This document shows, piece by piece, positions 12,101 through 22,463 of a DNA stretch of 64,000 bases. The stretch covers positions 62,001 to 126,000 of the forward strand of contig BDDD01002118.1 of assembly GCA_001972305.1 (NCBI GenBank), read 5' to 3'. Every line of letters begins with the position of its first letter. The stretch's first letter is position 1. The stretch comes from Cephalotus follicularis. Lineage: Eukaryota > Streptophyta > Magnoliopsida > Oxalidales > Cephalotaceae. A model generated the notes under the pieces. That model did not search any database, was not told the origin of the DNA, and saw nothing but the letters and a program-made list of their open reading frames with translations. A program made the position numbers and the translations under genes.

Positions 12101-13427
12101 TTCTTTCAAATCATTCAGTATTGACAAAATTTGTAGTCTGGTGTCCAAATTTTATCCTGAAGATTTTACTGAGTAAGAGCAAATTCGCCTCCCATATGAG
12201 TTGTAACATTATGTAGTTGATATTTTTCAGCATCCCAATTTTGGTAGTATCTTTACCCTCTCTGAAATTTGTCAAAGATTAGCTGAGACTGGGAAACCAG
12301 TTATATATCCGCCTGTTGATAGATTGATTTGTCTTATGCTAACTCTTCCAGTTTCAACTGCAACTACAGAACGAGCATTTTCAGCTATGAATATTATTAA
12401 GAATAAACTTCGTAGCAAGATGGAGGATGATTATCTTAGAAGTTTTTTAGTTTTGTATATTGAAAGAGAAATTGCTGAGAAAATAATTACAAATGCAATA
12501 ATAGATGATTTTTGTACTATAAAAGAAGTACGATTTAAGTAGATATTATTGTTCATCTATTTTTACTTAAAGTTCATATCTTATTATAAAATTTGTTATA
12601 TATATATATATATTCTCTTAAAGCCGACCCCTCTTATTCAAAATTTCTGGCTTCACCCCTGATGGCAGCTATATCAAGCCAAATGAGTCCTCGGTAGCTC
12701 TTGCGAGTTCTAGTAACCAAGGGAGATTCTTGGCCCAAACTGGGCACTTATTCAAGCTTGTGCTAGGAACTATCTCATAACCATCTCAAAAGGTGTATCC
12801 AAAGGCAAGGATGAAATCCAGTCATCCAATGAAACATTTGTTCTTGAAACACAAGTAAAGGAGGCTCAAGCCTCGACTCCTAGCTCCAGTTCGTGGTCAG
12901 ATGGTTTTGCAGATAAAGTCCTAGCTTTCTCAGAAGGTCGAATGCCATGAAGTACTTAGTTCCAGTAATCTGTACACCAACAATGATGAAGCCCTACTAT
13001 TGTCTACTATCCAGGTGGAATAAGGAATCAAACCTGCACCCATTTTAGCTACTAATCAGGTGATACCCTGTGAAGGACCTGTAGTCCAAAGGTCAAATGC
13101 TTTTTCCACTAGTTCCCCTTCTCCCACCCACTTGGGGGTTGCTCTCCCTATACTTGCTCCTGACCAGTCCCCTTTTAAGGAGGATGCTTCAAACGCCTGG
13201 CACTTCACACCGGAGTTTGTAAGTTGAAATTCAAGAGTGCCCAAGCCAGGGATTGGGTTCTAGATAATGGTCCTTAGGACATTTGGGGATACCATGTTGC
13301 ATTAAGGAAATGGTCTAAAGGCCTACCTCTAACTCTTGATAGATGTGAGTTAGTTCCTGTATGGGTGAAGATGTCAAGAATTCTTGTCCAATAATGGACT
13401 AGGCTAAGTCTGAGCTATATTACAAGT

Positions 13428-13724
13428 ATGCTAGGGAGGCCCTTACACCTGGATATGAACACCCTTAAGAAGACCAACCTCCACATTGCTCAAGTTTTTA
13501 TAAACATGAAAGCTACTAGCTCCTTTCCACTAAGTATTATTCTTGAATTGGAAGATGGATCCATAACCATTATTGACATTGAGTACCCCTGGAGACCTCA
13601 CGACTGCTCTTTGTGCAAAGTGTTTGATCATTCGAACAAGTTATGTCCTATAGTTGTAAGGAGAGAATGGATGACAAAGGCCGAACTCGATACTCACAAG
13701 AAACCTAAGGATAAGGAGGGCTAG
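13428..13724 (+). pseudogene. LINE ORF1 protein, DUF4283/zinc-knuckle region
   Basis: The frame gives LGRPLHLDMNTLKKTNLHIA, SIILELEDGSITIIDIEYPW, then a knuckle CSLCKVFDHSNKLCP (C-x2-C-x4-H-x4-C). This arrangement is characteristic of ORF1 of plant L1 LINEs, which binds the element RNA. Upstream sequence (12670-13427) and downstream sequence (13725-14248) have ORF1 character in shifting frames, with multiple stops. Only this segment is open over a useful length; its apparent start is not the true one. Confidence 0.8.
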
Positions 13725-14248
13725 ATTTAAGTGAAGAGAAGGCATCATGCTCAAGCTGAGCACCCTCCTCCCTCACAAGAACATAGAAGCCCACCTGCAC
13801 CTGGACAGACATACCAAGCTTCTGGCCCAGCCCCCCGCTTTGGAACAGGCACCACAAACACCTGCTAAGTCATGCCCTGCTTCCCAATGTAATGATCAAG
13901 GCTCAGTTCCATGTTTAGATTCTCATGTTGCACCTTTGCCTGCCCAGTCTCTCAAGATTTGGCACTCAAGCTTAGGCAGGCTCCAAAAACCCTAGCAAAG
14001 CTTAATAACTTTTTGCCTGATCCTGGTGTAGATTCTGAGCCTTCTATAGCCTCTCTTGATCAGAATCCCCTGGCCTAAAAAATCACGCTTATTGATGAGG
14101 TTGACAAAGGTAGATCCCTACTCGTGGAAGATATAAGGAAAGCTGTTATGGGGTCTGTCAGTAGTGGTCAAGGTGGCTTTAGTAGTTACAAGAAAAAGAA
14201 AGGGAAGTCCTTTAGTGGGCAGGGTAGCAAGTCAGGCGTATTCACCCG

Positions 14249-14520
14249 ATGATCAAAGCAACTGCATGGAACATCAGAGGTCTCAACGATCCCATCAAGC
14301 AGAGGGAGGTTAGTCATTTTGCTGTTAGTACTAAGGTGGCTATTATGGGTATCCTAGAAACAAGAGTTAGGAAACAAAACTTTATAGTCACTTCTATGGA
14401 TTGCCTAAACATTGGAAGGTGATTTCTCACCATAATGTGTCTCTTCTGGGAAGGATTTGCGTTCCTGCCCAAATTCATTTTGAGGTGCATTTTATGAATG
14501 AGCAAGCTATCCGTGGGAAG
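14249..14520 (+). pseudogene. LINE ORF2, start of AP endonuclease
   Basis: Starts MIKATAWNIRGLNDPIKQRE followed by AIMGILETRV, the conserved N-terminus of the apurinic-type endonuclease of plant L1 LINEs (WN-xRG and the catalytic E of LxETK/R). This enzyme nicks target DNA to start reverse transcription. A stop follows CLNIGR, and the frame is then interrupted by the Tat element at 14526. Confidence 0.85.
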
Positions 14521-14525
14521 GTTAC

Positions 14526-15381
14526 TGTTGATGCGAAAATCCTTCCCTCAACAGTACCCCACGCGTAAGGGCTTGATTTGTTTAGGGAAATGATGTTTTA
14601 ATGCTCTGAGATGAAGGTTGAGGATAACTGTGAGTGTTTTCCCTGCACAGAAAAGCAAATACGTTGAAGGTTCAGGAGGTTGTTCTCTCGGGGACACTCC
14701 GACGCTCAAGTTAGGCTTTGCATAGAGAAAACTAGGTTCTTTGAGAGTAAAAATGACTGACCTGAGATGCGTCTTTGATTCTTGTATTTATAGTGCTGGT
14801 TTGTAACTGTTTGAGCATGAAATGCGTAGGTGATAGCTGTCCCCTAAGGAAATGCCGAGGATCTCGGGATTTCCCTTATCTCCACCTGATTTGTCGCTAC
14901 TTTCCTTGTAGTTAGTTCATTATATCTCATCTTCCATATTTGGAAGAGGTAAATCCCTGGAAAGTAGGCTGATTTTATGGCCTTTTCCTGCCGAGGACGA
15001 GGAGAGATAGGTTCTCTTGTTATTTGTCCACTTCAAGGTCTTCAACTTCTGAAGCCTCTTCAAAGGCTAGAGCCTGAAGCATTAGGTCTTCTGCCAAGCT
15101 GCCGAGGAAGAGATCTTCTACAGTGCAATTGAGGAAGAGCCTCTAGGCTAGATCCTCGGCAGTGATGTTGGAAAAGAGGTCCTCGGGGATTCTTCATCAC
15201 CACTAAGGAGGAGTTCCTCGGCCCTGATTCCGAGGAGGATGTCTCCATCTGCTTCTCCTGCCAGGGCTTGATAAGCTTCCTCTGACCGGTATCCATGTAA
15301 ACTTTAAGGCCCTTGGACACTTGGCTATGTCCGCAGAGGACATGTGTCATTCTTGGTATAAACTAATTTTTCCCCATATCA
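14526..15381 (-). repeat. 3' LTR of Tat element
   Basis: In sense (minus) TGATATGGGGAAAAATT to GCATCAACA. A TATAAATA box is at 14785-14792 on the minus strand. Compared with the other LTR it lacks 19 bp after 15186. The segment 15101-15240 is dense in CCGAGGA/TCCTCGG motifs. Confidence 0.95.
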
Positions 15382-15405
15382 TATGCCCCCCTGGTCCCTC
15401 TTCTC
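15382..15405 (-). promoter_or_regulatory. Polypurine tract of Tat element
   Basis: Minus strand GAGAAGAGGGACCAGGGGGG then CATA, directly abutting the LTR. This is the plus-strand priming site. Confidence 0.8.
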
Positions 15406-16002
15406 TAACCATGGTCAGAGGAGGAGGAACAGAGTTGAGAGTCGTGACTCGGGCCGAACTCCTCCGAGAAACTTTACGTACGCTTTTCCACGTGCGAAAG
15501 AACTGAGGTCTGATGGTGTAGCTTTCAGCGATCCTCTGACACAAAACTGAGCTCGCCTTAGCAGAGGATTGAAGCTTGCCCTCCGTTTGGATCTATCTCT
15601 ACTAACGGGCCTCGTGTCGCGAGCCCAAATCATTTGCATTTAAGTTGCGTATTGAACATGATTTACACGTGGCATAAACTGAGCGTTTCCCGCCTCTGTC
15701 TCTTTGCCTCCCGCGTCTGATTTGACGGTTCATTCCTCAGCCGTTGGATCTGTGCGATGTGGAGGGCCAGGATCCGAGCTACGAGTCTATAAAAGGATAT
15801 CTTTTTCACAAAGAAAACCTTTTACTCCTTCAATCTCTAATCTTCGTCTTGTTGCTGAGTGCTACTGAGATTTACAGTGCCTTCAAATCTTCATCTTCCT
15901 GCCATTCTTTCATACAGATCTTTGGTAAGTTGCCACAATCTTCTTCTTGTTCTAAGTTCGATCTAGGATTTCTCTAGTTTCTTCTTTTTTCGTTTGACAT
16001 AG

Positions 16003-18434
16003 ATGGTTAAAACTAAGCAGACTGCTAGGTCATCTCCTCCCATAGAAGTCGAACCGCTAGCCATGGTGGTTCCCACCGCCGAAAGTCCCCTCTCCTCTGA
16101 AGGCAGCCTGGGGGCTGCGGTGGGTGACCCTGCTGCTCCCATCGCCGAGGTTGACACCCTAGATCCGGATTGCTTTGGTGTTAGTACTCTTTCTCGCGAT
16201 GAAGTGTTAGAACTTTCTCGCAAGTATAACTTCCTGCAGGGTTGAGATTTAGTCTCCCCTCGGATCCTCAGATGGTTACTGAGAGTAGGGAGGGCCTCTT
16301 CGCGGTCTTTGAAGGGGCACTCTCCCACGGCTTAAGGGTCCCAGTGCCCTCTTTCGCCCTCTCGGTCTTAGAGACATTTCATCTCCACCCTTCTCTTCTC
16401 CAACCTCAGTCTTGGAGCTTTATCATTGGCTTCCTAGTTAGATGTCTAGAATCCGAGGTGACTGCAACAGTGGGGCTATTTAAAGAGTTCCATGTCATCT
16501 CGTCCTCTCCAGGAAAGCGTGGGTATTTCTTCAAGTCCCACCCTAGCGTAAAGAAACTTCTTTTGGACCCCACCAAATCCATCAAAAATTGGAGGATGAG
16601 GTATTTCCTCATAAAGAACTTCGAGGGGTTCACCCCTTCTATCTGGTGTGACTCTATGGAAACACCACCCCTTAATAGGAGATCCCCTTTGACAATGACA
16701 GAGAACATGGACCTCGGCAAACTCTTGCGCTTGGAGCCCGAGGATGTGAACTCCACTGTGGTTGAGGATCGTCTGCTCCGAGTCGAGCTGAGTGTAGTTG
16801 CCATCCGAGGATCATACTTGGCAGATGTCGAGGACACCTCAGGGGGTGGGGGATCCCCAGATAAATCCATGCCTTAAGAGTTGGGGGAAAACTGTATAAA
16901 GCTTTCATCTCCTCCAGTTCTTGTCTTCGTATTTCTTCTGTTTTCTCACTATTTGTTGCCATGTTCCTGACCTTTTTACCTCTTTTTTGTGTAGCGATGG
17001 CTTCTCGGCGTGGATTCGACGCTCTCTTCAATGCTACCAAGATCACCAACCCTTCGTCTGCTGAAGGATCCAAGCAAAAGGCTGCCGCGGAGGGGGCCAA
17101 GCAAAAGGAAAAGGATTCTACCGGGGGGGCTAGGCAGAGAGAGAAGGCCGCTGCCGAGGGGGGCAAGCAGATGAAGAAGGCTTCTATGGCGGCCAAAGAG
17201 AAGGGAACCAAGCGTCCTGCTGGGGGGTGTTCCTCTGGCGCTCCTCCTAGGCCCCCAAGCAAAAAGAGGAAGCATGTGTCTGAGGTCGAGGTCGAGGTTG
17301 AGTCTGCTCTCAGCAGGACTTCTAACAATCCCATCATCTTCCCTCCTCCTCAGGATATAGAGAAGATGATCGAAGAGCTCGAGGTGGTGGGGAATGGGTC
17401 CACCAGCTTGGACAACCCCGGGGTCCCATTCGCTCTCAGCTCCCTGTGCCTCTTTCCAGATGAGCTGAAGGAGAGGAAAGACTGGACTAACAGGGACTTC
17501 ATCCATAACTCCCTGCAGAGCCATTTCACGGTAAGAAGGATCCTCTTCTTGTGTGCTTTCCATTCTTCTTTCTTCTTCTTACTTCTGTGTCTTTCTTGCA
17601 GGCTCTGAATGATCATCACCTCTTGGTCAAAAAATATTTGATCATCTTGGAGAGGTATGACAAAGAGAGGGAGGAGTTGATGGTGGAGATGGAGACCTCG
17701 CGCTTGGCGAAGGCTCGACTCAAGGAAGTCCTCAAGGCCCAGGAGTCTGTTATGGAGGAGAAGACAAAGCCCTCATGGAGAGGGACCAAATGATAAAGGA
17801 CCTCTCCATGATCGATGACCAGTACCGGGCACTGCAAAAGAAGCATGAAGACTCCGTCAAGAGACAGGAGGAGCGGCAGGCTAAGGCAGTGAAGGATGCC
17901 CTGACGGAGTTCAAGTCCTCGGACGAATTCCAGAGCTTGTTGGAGGCCTCCGTGGAGGATTACAAAGCTTCATAAGCCTTTGGTGATGAAGTCTTTAGGG
18001 AATCCACCGAGTACTATAGTCGGGGATTCTACACTTGCCAGAACTGGGTTAAAGCTCTCCATCACGAGGTTCCCTTGGGCGAGGTTGCCTACTGCTCGGC
18101 TGCCAAGGCCTTCGACTACTATCCCAATGGTTACGAAGCCAAGGAGGTGAGGGCTGAAAAAGCCTTGGAAGAAAGAGCTGGCCAAGGGGCTGTGGAAGAG
18201 GAAGAGGAAGTCCAACCTGCCTCTGAAGCTGTAGTCGGCCAAGGAAACAAAACCGGAGGAGATAGGTCAGATGTTGTGACCATTCCTCTGTCGGATCTCG
18301 CGTTGACCTCAGCTTCATTAGTTCCCTCCTCGGATCTCGTCACTCCCGAACCTCCTCTGACTGGACCCTTTGTTCCTCCACCTCCAGAGGATGAACCTTC
18401 TCCTGATGCTCCTCCCACTGCTCAGTTTTTGTAG
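16003..18434 (+). pseudogene. Antisense gene of Tat element (Transposase_28-like), with an intron
   Basis: Runs opposite to gag-pol. N-terminal part MVKTKQTARS.. to a domain with LFKEFHVISSSPGKRGYFFK, KKLLLDPTKSIKNWRMRYFL and NFEGFTPSIW (16242-16877). The second part begins MASRRGFDALFNATKI (from 16997), has Lys/Ala/Glu-rich repeats (EGAKQKEKD, EGGKQMKKA), a basic PSKKRKH stretch that could be a nuclear localisation signal, then a coiled-coil-like region (17602-17975) and a Pro-rich acidic tail. A consensus intron, 17531-17601 (GTAAGA..TTGCAG), joins HFT to ALNDHH in phase. Breaks: frameshift at 16242, stop at 16875, frameshift near 17790, stop at 17973. Similar gene at 4251-5084. Function unknown; extra antisense genes are known from several Tat elements. 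Confidence 0.8.
17531..17601 (+). other. Spliceosomal intron in the antisense gene
   Basis: 71 bp, GTAAGAAGG at the donor, a pyrimidine-rich tract (TTCTTTCTTCTTCTTAC) and TTTCTTGCAG at the acceptor. Both flanking exons are open in different frames and removal of 71 bp puts them in the same phase. A splice site read on the plus strand shows that the gene is transcribed antisense to the element. Confidence 0.8.
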
Positions 18435-19482
18435 GCTAGCTTTTTTCTTTTGCCTTGTAATAGTTTTTTGGTTTCCCTGCACTTGTAAACTTTTTAAGTA
18501 TGAATGAGAAGAGAACCTTTCTGCCTACTTGGATCTTTGCATTTATTTTTTGTATCATGAGCTTGATATGTTTGCACTCTACATATATATATGTGTACAA
18601 TTCCCTTAAGAATTTTATCTTTGCCCAAGTTACTGACTTCTCGTAGAAGTTAACACTTAAGCTTAATAGTCCTCGTAGGACATTTTATTTCAACTTAGTC
18701 TTTACGAGTTATTTTGTGTTCATAGACTAAGGTCTTGGTCTGCTTGGACAAGTTCCTATGGATTTGTCGAGTAGGGTATCGTCTGACCCATTAGGGTTTG
18801 GGGCAGGCCGACTAAGCTTGCAGTCCACGTAGGGACACTTGTATTAAAGTGCTTAGTCCAACGAACTTGATCGTTGCGAGTTCCCATAGATTCGCCTTTG
18901 AAGACACGATTTTAGGTCTGGTTGGTCAAGTTCCTATGGTGTTGCCAACCAGTGTTTGCTCCCTAGGGAGTCTTGGTGCTTCCTTGGAAGTCTTTTGGTG
19001 CTCCTCGAAAAGAGTCTTTGTTGATAAATACATAGATGCTCCTCGGAGGGAGTCTTTAGTGTATTCCTCAGAAGGGGTCTTTTGTGTGCTCCTCGAATGA
19101 AGGCTTTTGTTTGCTCATCGGAAGGAGTATTTAAGGTGCTCCTCGGAAGGAGTCTTTTATGAGTGCGTCCTTGAGTGTTTTCTCGGACGTTTGTTACCTC
19201 AGTCTGTTCGAGACCTCAGCTTATGTTTGTTTTCTCTTGGGGGCTAGTCTTTGTAAGACAACTTAGAAAGTACTGGACTGGTGTCAGGCTGTACTCTGAA
19301 TGCTCCATTGGGAGCGCGGTCAAACATGCTTGAAGTAAAGACTGCGGGAGTTGATCGGTGGCTGTTAAGAGGTTTAAGGACATGAACATTGGACCTCCAG
19401 TCCCTTGCAAGCTTGAAACTATGATATTGAACACAAATTTTGAAAAATTCAACTTTATTCAGTTATTCAGTGCATCTTACAA
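18435..19482. other. Spacer between antisense gene and integrase end
   Basis: Non-coding on both strands as far as I can tell. It holds the convergent 3' ends of the antisense gene and of pol, and a degenerate tandem repeat at 18964-19165. Confidence 0.6.
18964..19165. repeat. Tandem hairpin repeat, about 30-bp unit
   Basis: Six to seven degenerate units of GCTCCTCGGAAGGAGTCTTT with variable joining bases. Within each unit CTCCT and AGGAG are complementary, so each copy can fold into a small hairpin around CGGA. Best copies near 19043 and 19138. Confidence 0.8.
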
Positions 19483-20715
19483 TCATTGATAGTACTTCCT
19501 CAAATGCTCGGCATTCCAAGCTCTGGCGATCTCCCTACCCCCCAAAGTTTCAAGTTTGAATGTTCCTGGGCGGAGGACCCTCTTGATTTTGTATGGCCCT
19601 TCCTAGGCAGGGGCTAGTTTCCCTCTGGTACCAGTGAGGTCTGCAACGACCGAGTTGTGCAGGACTAGATCTCCTTGCCTTAGTGGTCCGGGGCTTACTC
19701 TTCTGTTATAATAGCGGCTCACCCTCTGCTGGTAGGCTGTAACTCTGGTGGCTGCCTTATCTCTGAGCTCTTCCACTAGGTCGAGGATGCATCTGAGGCC
19801 TTCTTCATTGTTGTCTTCAGTGAAATGTACAACTCTTGGTGATTGTACTCCGATCTCTACCGGTATCATGGCTTCAGCTCCGAAACATAAACTGTATAGA
19901 GACTCACCAGTTGTGGTCCGAGGAGTTGTTCTGTATACCCATAGCACGCTTGGTAGCTCCTCTGTCTATCTTCCTTTGCTGTCTTCGAGGCGCTTCTTCA
20001 AGCCCGAGATGATTTCTTTGTTTATCACCTCGGCTTGACCATTACTTTGGGGGTAGGCTACTGAGGCAAGCCTATGCTCTATCCTCCACTCTTTGCAAAA
20101 GTCACGGAAGGCTTGGAAATCAATCTATTTACCGTTGTCTGAGACAATTGTCCTCGGGACTCCAAATCTGCAGATGATTGATTTCCATATGAAGCTCTCT
20201 GTGTTATTCTCGGTAATTGTGGCTAGAGGTTCTGCTTCCACCCACTTGGTAAAGTAGTCTACTGCTGCAATGAGAAACTTCCTCTGGCCTGTCGCCATGG
20301 GTAGTGGTCCGACGAAGTCCATTCCCCATTGTGCAAAGGGCCATGGGGCCATGATAGACGTCAAAGGTTGAGAAGGTATTCTACTTATGTTTGCGTTCCT
20401 TTGACATTTGCCACACTTTCTTACCAAGTCTATAGCATCTTGGTGCATAGTCAGCGAGTAGTAGCCTTGTCTCAATAGCTTATGAGACAATGTTCTGACC
20501 CCCGTGTGGTTACCACAAATTCCTTCGTGGACCTCCCTCAGAGCATAATCGGCCTCCAAGGGGGTCATACATTTTAGCCAAGGAAAAGAGAAAGATCTTT
20601 TGTAGAGGATCCCATCTCGGAATTGGAATCTGTTTGCTCTGTAGACCAGCTTCCTCTCCTCCACGGGGTCCTCTGGTAAAATCCCGTTCCTCAGCCTATT
20701 GATAAAGGGAGTCAT
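19483..20715 (-). pseudogene. Tat integrase
   Basis: Zinc-binding HHCC region (EVHEGICGNHTGVRTLSHKL .. CGKCQ) followed by the catalytic core: first Asp in WGMDFVGPLP, second in VSDNGK, Glu in GQAEVINKEI. The C-terminal part contains YNRRVSPGPLRQGDLVL and ends HLRKYYQ with a TGA at 19483-19485. It inserts the cDNA into the genome. There is no chromodomain, as expected for Tat. Stops after VSDNGK, after KKRLEDSKGR and after GKLAPA break the frame. Confidence 0.85.
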
Positions 20716-21930
20716 CCAATTTGGCTCCTATGGTACATCTATGTCCATTACATCTATTTCAGAGATGGTGGGCTTGTCCAGGTAGTCCACTAGCACGGTT
20801 TGATTTTTCTCTAGCTCCTATGCCGTTGATAGTTTTGATAACTGGTCCGCTCGGGCGTTTTCTGCTTTGGGTACTTTCAAAACTCTTAGAAAATCGAAGG
20901 CTGACTTCATACCCTGAAAATGGGATAGGTATTTTGCCATAGAGTCTTCTCAGGCTTCATACTCTCCATTTGCTAGACCAATCACAAGCTGAGAATCACT
21001 GGAGGCCTCTATCTTTCGCACCTCCAAGTGCTTTGCGATCGTCATCCCAGCTATCAGATCCTTCCACTCAGCTTCGTTGTTTGTAGCTTTAAATCTAAAC
21101 TTCAGAGCATACTCTAACGTCCAACCATCCGGGCTCATCAATACCAGTCCTGCTCCACTGCCGGTGGTACAGGATGAGCCATCCATAGATAACTTCCACA
21201 TCCCCCTCTCGTTCTCAGAGGGGTCCTCCTCCATACGCTCCATAGGCGTATTATCTCCAAGAAAGTCGGCCAGGACTTGTGATTTGATTGCTGGTCTGGC
21301 TTTGAACTTCACATCATACTCGCCTAGCTCGACTGACCACTTGATTAACCTGTCTGAGGTGTCAGGCTTCGCAAGAACTTGTTTGAGTGGTTTATCAGTC
21401 AAAGCCTTGATTGTATAGGCTTGGAAATACGACCTCAGTTTTCTGGCCGAGATGATCAGAGCATATGCAAACTTCTCTACCTCTTGGTACCTCCCTTCAG
21501 CATCATTCAAAGCCTTGCTCACATAGTACACTGGCTTTTGAACTTTTTCCTCTTCTCTGACTAGCACTGCACTCACTGCGCCCGAGGTGGCCACAAGGTA
21601 CAAATACAAGTCTTCCCCATCCTTTGGTTTTGAGATCAGAGGAGGGGAATCCAGGTATTCCGTCAACTTGTTGAAGGCTGCTTGACAGTCGTCTGACCAA
21701 GAAAATCCCTTGGGATCCCTGAGTATTTTGAAGAAAGGAATGCACTTCTCTACCGACTTTGACACAAACCTGCTCATGGCTGCAATTTCCCCGTTTAGCT
21801 TTGAAGATCCCTGATGGTTTGAGGAGGCCTCATGCTCTGAATTGCCGAGATCTTCTCTGGGTTGGCCTCTATTCCTCTGCTGGAGACCATGAATCTGAGG
21901 AACTTGCCAGAGGTGACCCCGAATGTGCAC
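20716..21930 (-). pseudogene. Tat RNase H plus second archaeal-type RNase H
   Basis: The open stretch 20950-21930 reads from the RT thumb through a gypsy-type RNase H (SWSDDCQAAFNKL, VYYVSKALNDAEGRYQEVEK, LRSYFQAYTIKALTDKPLKQ) into a second RNase H (GMWKLSMDGSSCTTGSGAGL, FKATNNEAEWKDLIAGM, SDSQLVIGLANGEYEA). The DG..GAG, NNEAE and SDSQL motifs are the archaeal-type RNase H signature that defines Tat elements. 20716-20949 is the linker to integrase, out of frame here. Confidence 0.85.
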
Positions 21931-22448
21931 TTGGATGGATTGAGCTTCATGTTATATCTCCTCAGCACCTCAAACGTTTCCTCCAAGTCTTTTATGTGGG
22001 GGATCCTGGCTGGGGTTTTGACGAGCATGTCGTCGATGTAGACCTCCATATTTTTCCCAATCTAAGGCTCAAAGATTTTATTCACCAGACATTGGTAGGT
22101 GGCCCCTGCATTCTTCAGGCCTAAGGGCATAACCTTGTAGCAATACATTCCTCGGTCCGTGATGAAAGTTGTTTTGTTCTCGTCGGGCCCGTACATGGGA
22201 ATTTGATTGTATCCCGAGTAGGCATCCAAGAAGCTTAACATTCTGTAACCCGAGGTCGCATCCACCAACTGGTCTATCTTTGGGAGAGGGAAGTGATCCT
22301 TTGGGCAAGCTTTGTTGAGGTCTGTGAAGTCGATGCATATCCTCCACTTGCCATTTATTTTTTTGACTAGTACTGGGTTCGCCAGCCAATCTGAGTAATG
22401 CACTTCCCTTATAAACCCTGCCTGCAATAGTTTGCTCACCTCCTCCAC
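21795..22448 (-). pseudogene. Tat reverse transcriptase
   Basis: Motifs in order: WRICIDFTDLNKACPKDHFP, LDAYSGYNQIPM, YCYKVMPLGLKNAGATYQ, then the catalytic YIDDMLVK and LNPSKCTFGV. A stop between IFEP and IGKN (near 22062) and another after RDLQS (21795) interrupt it. This enzyme copies the element RNA into cDNA inside virus-like particles. Confidence 0.9.
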
Positions 22449-22463
22449 TATTGCCTGATGCCT

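Larger units (their letters stand above)
7299..12542 (+). pseudogene. hAT transposase (zf-TTF, DUF4371, C-terminal dimerisation), broken
   Basis: Start MKSKTIDSFFKKK is typical of TTF-type hAT transposases. The order seen is a low-complexity Ser/Asn region, then DPGLRKQIYEYPVHQRDEIR, a TTF finger (SPSTDAVFCLPCFLF), the DUF4371 region (KFCIIVDEAKDDSQREQMAI, GQGYDGASNMCGEINGL) and the hAT C-terminal dimerisation motif (LPVSTATTERAFSAMNIIKN). These proteins cut and paste the element in the nucleus. Defects visible: TAG at 7350 with a frame change, TAG at 7681, TGA at 11321 replacing the residue between YIH and FAHRLQLAL, further stops near 11574 and 11660, and insertion of a 2,775-bp solo LTR (8162-10936) between KNAP and PNASY. 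Not functional. Confidence 0.9.
6342..12661 (+). mobile_element. hAT transposon (TTF zinc-finger type), inactive
   Basis: Bounded by a perfect 8-bp TSD ATGGCAGC (6334-6341 and 12662-12669). The ends are CAGGGG at the left and CACCCCTG at the right, so inverted CAGGGG termini of hAT type. The 6.3 kb include a nested 2.8-kb solo LTR; without it the element is about 3.5 kb, a normal autonomous hAT length. The interior is AT-rich non-coding from 6342 to 7298 and carries one transposase pseudogene from 7299 to 12542. Confidence 0.92.
12662..14520 (+). mobile_element. LINE (L1-type), 5' portion
   Basis: From the right TSD of the hAT to the Tat insertion. It contains ORF1 remnants with a CCHC-type knuckle (13428-13724) and the start of ORF2 with an endonuclease (14249-). 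The remainder resumes at 26056. Frames are repeatedly broken, so the copy is old. Confidence 0.8.

Noticed and set aside
16406..17563. Long minus-strand ORFs (154, 195 and 221 codons) opposite the antisense gene
   Set aside because: Shadows of the plus-strand coding frame, with its composition (Ser/Arg/Leu-rich); no recognisable domain.
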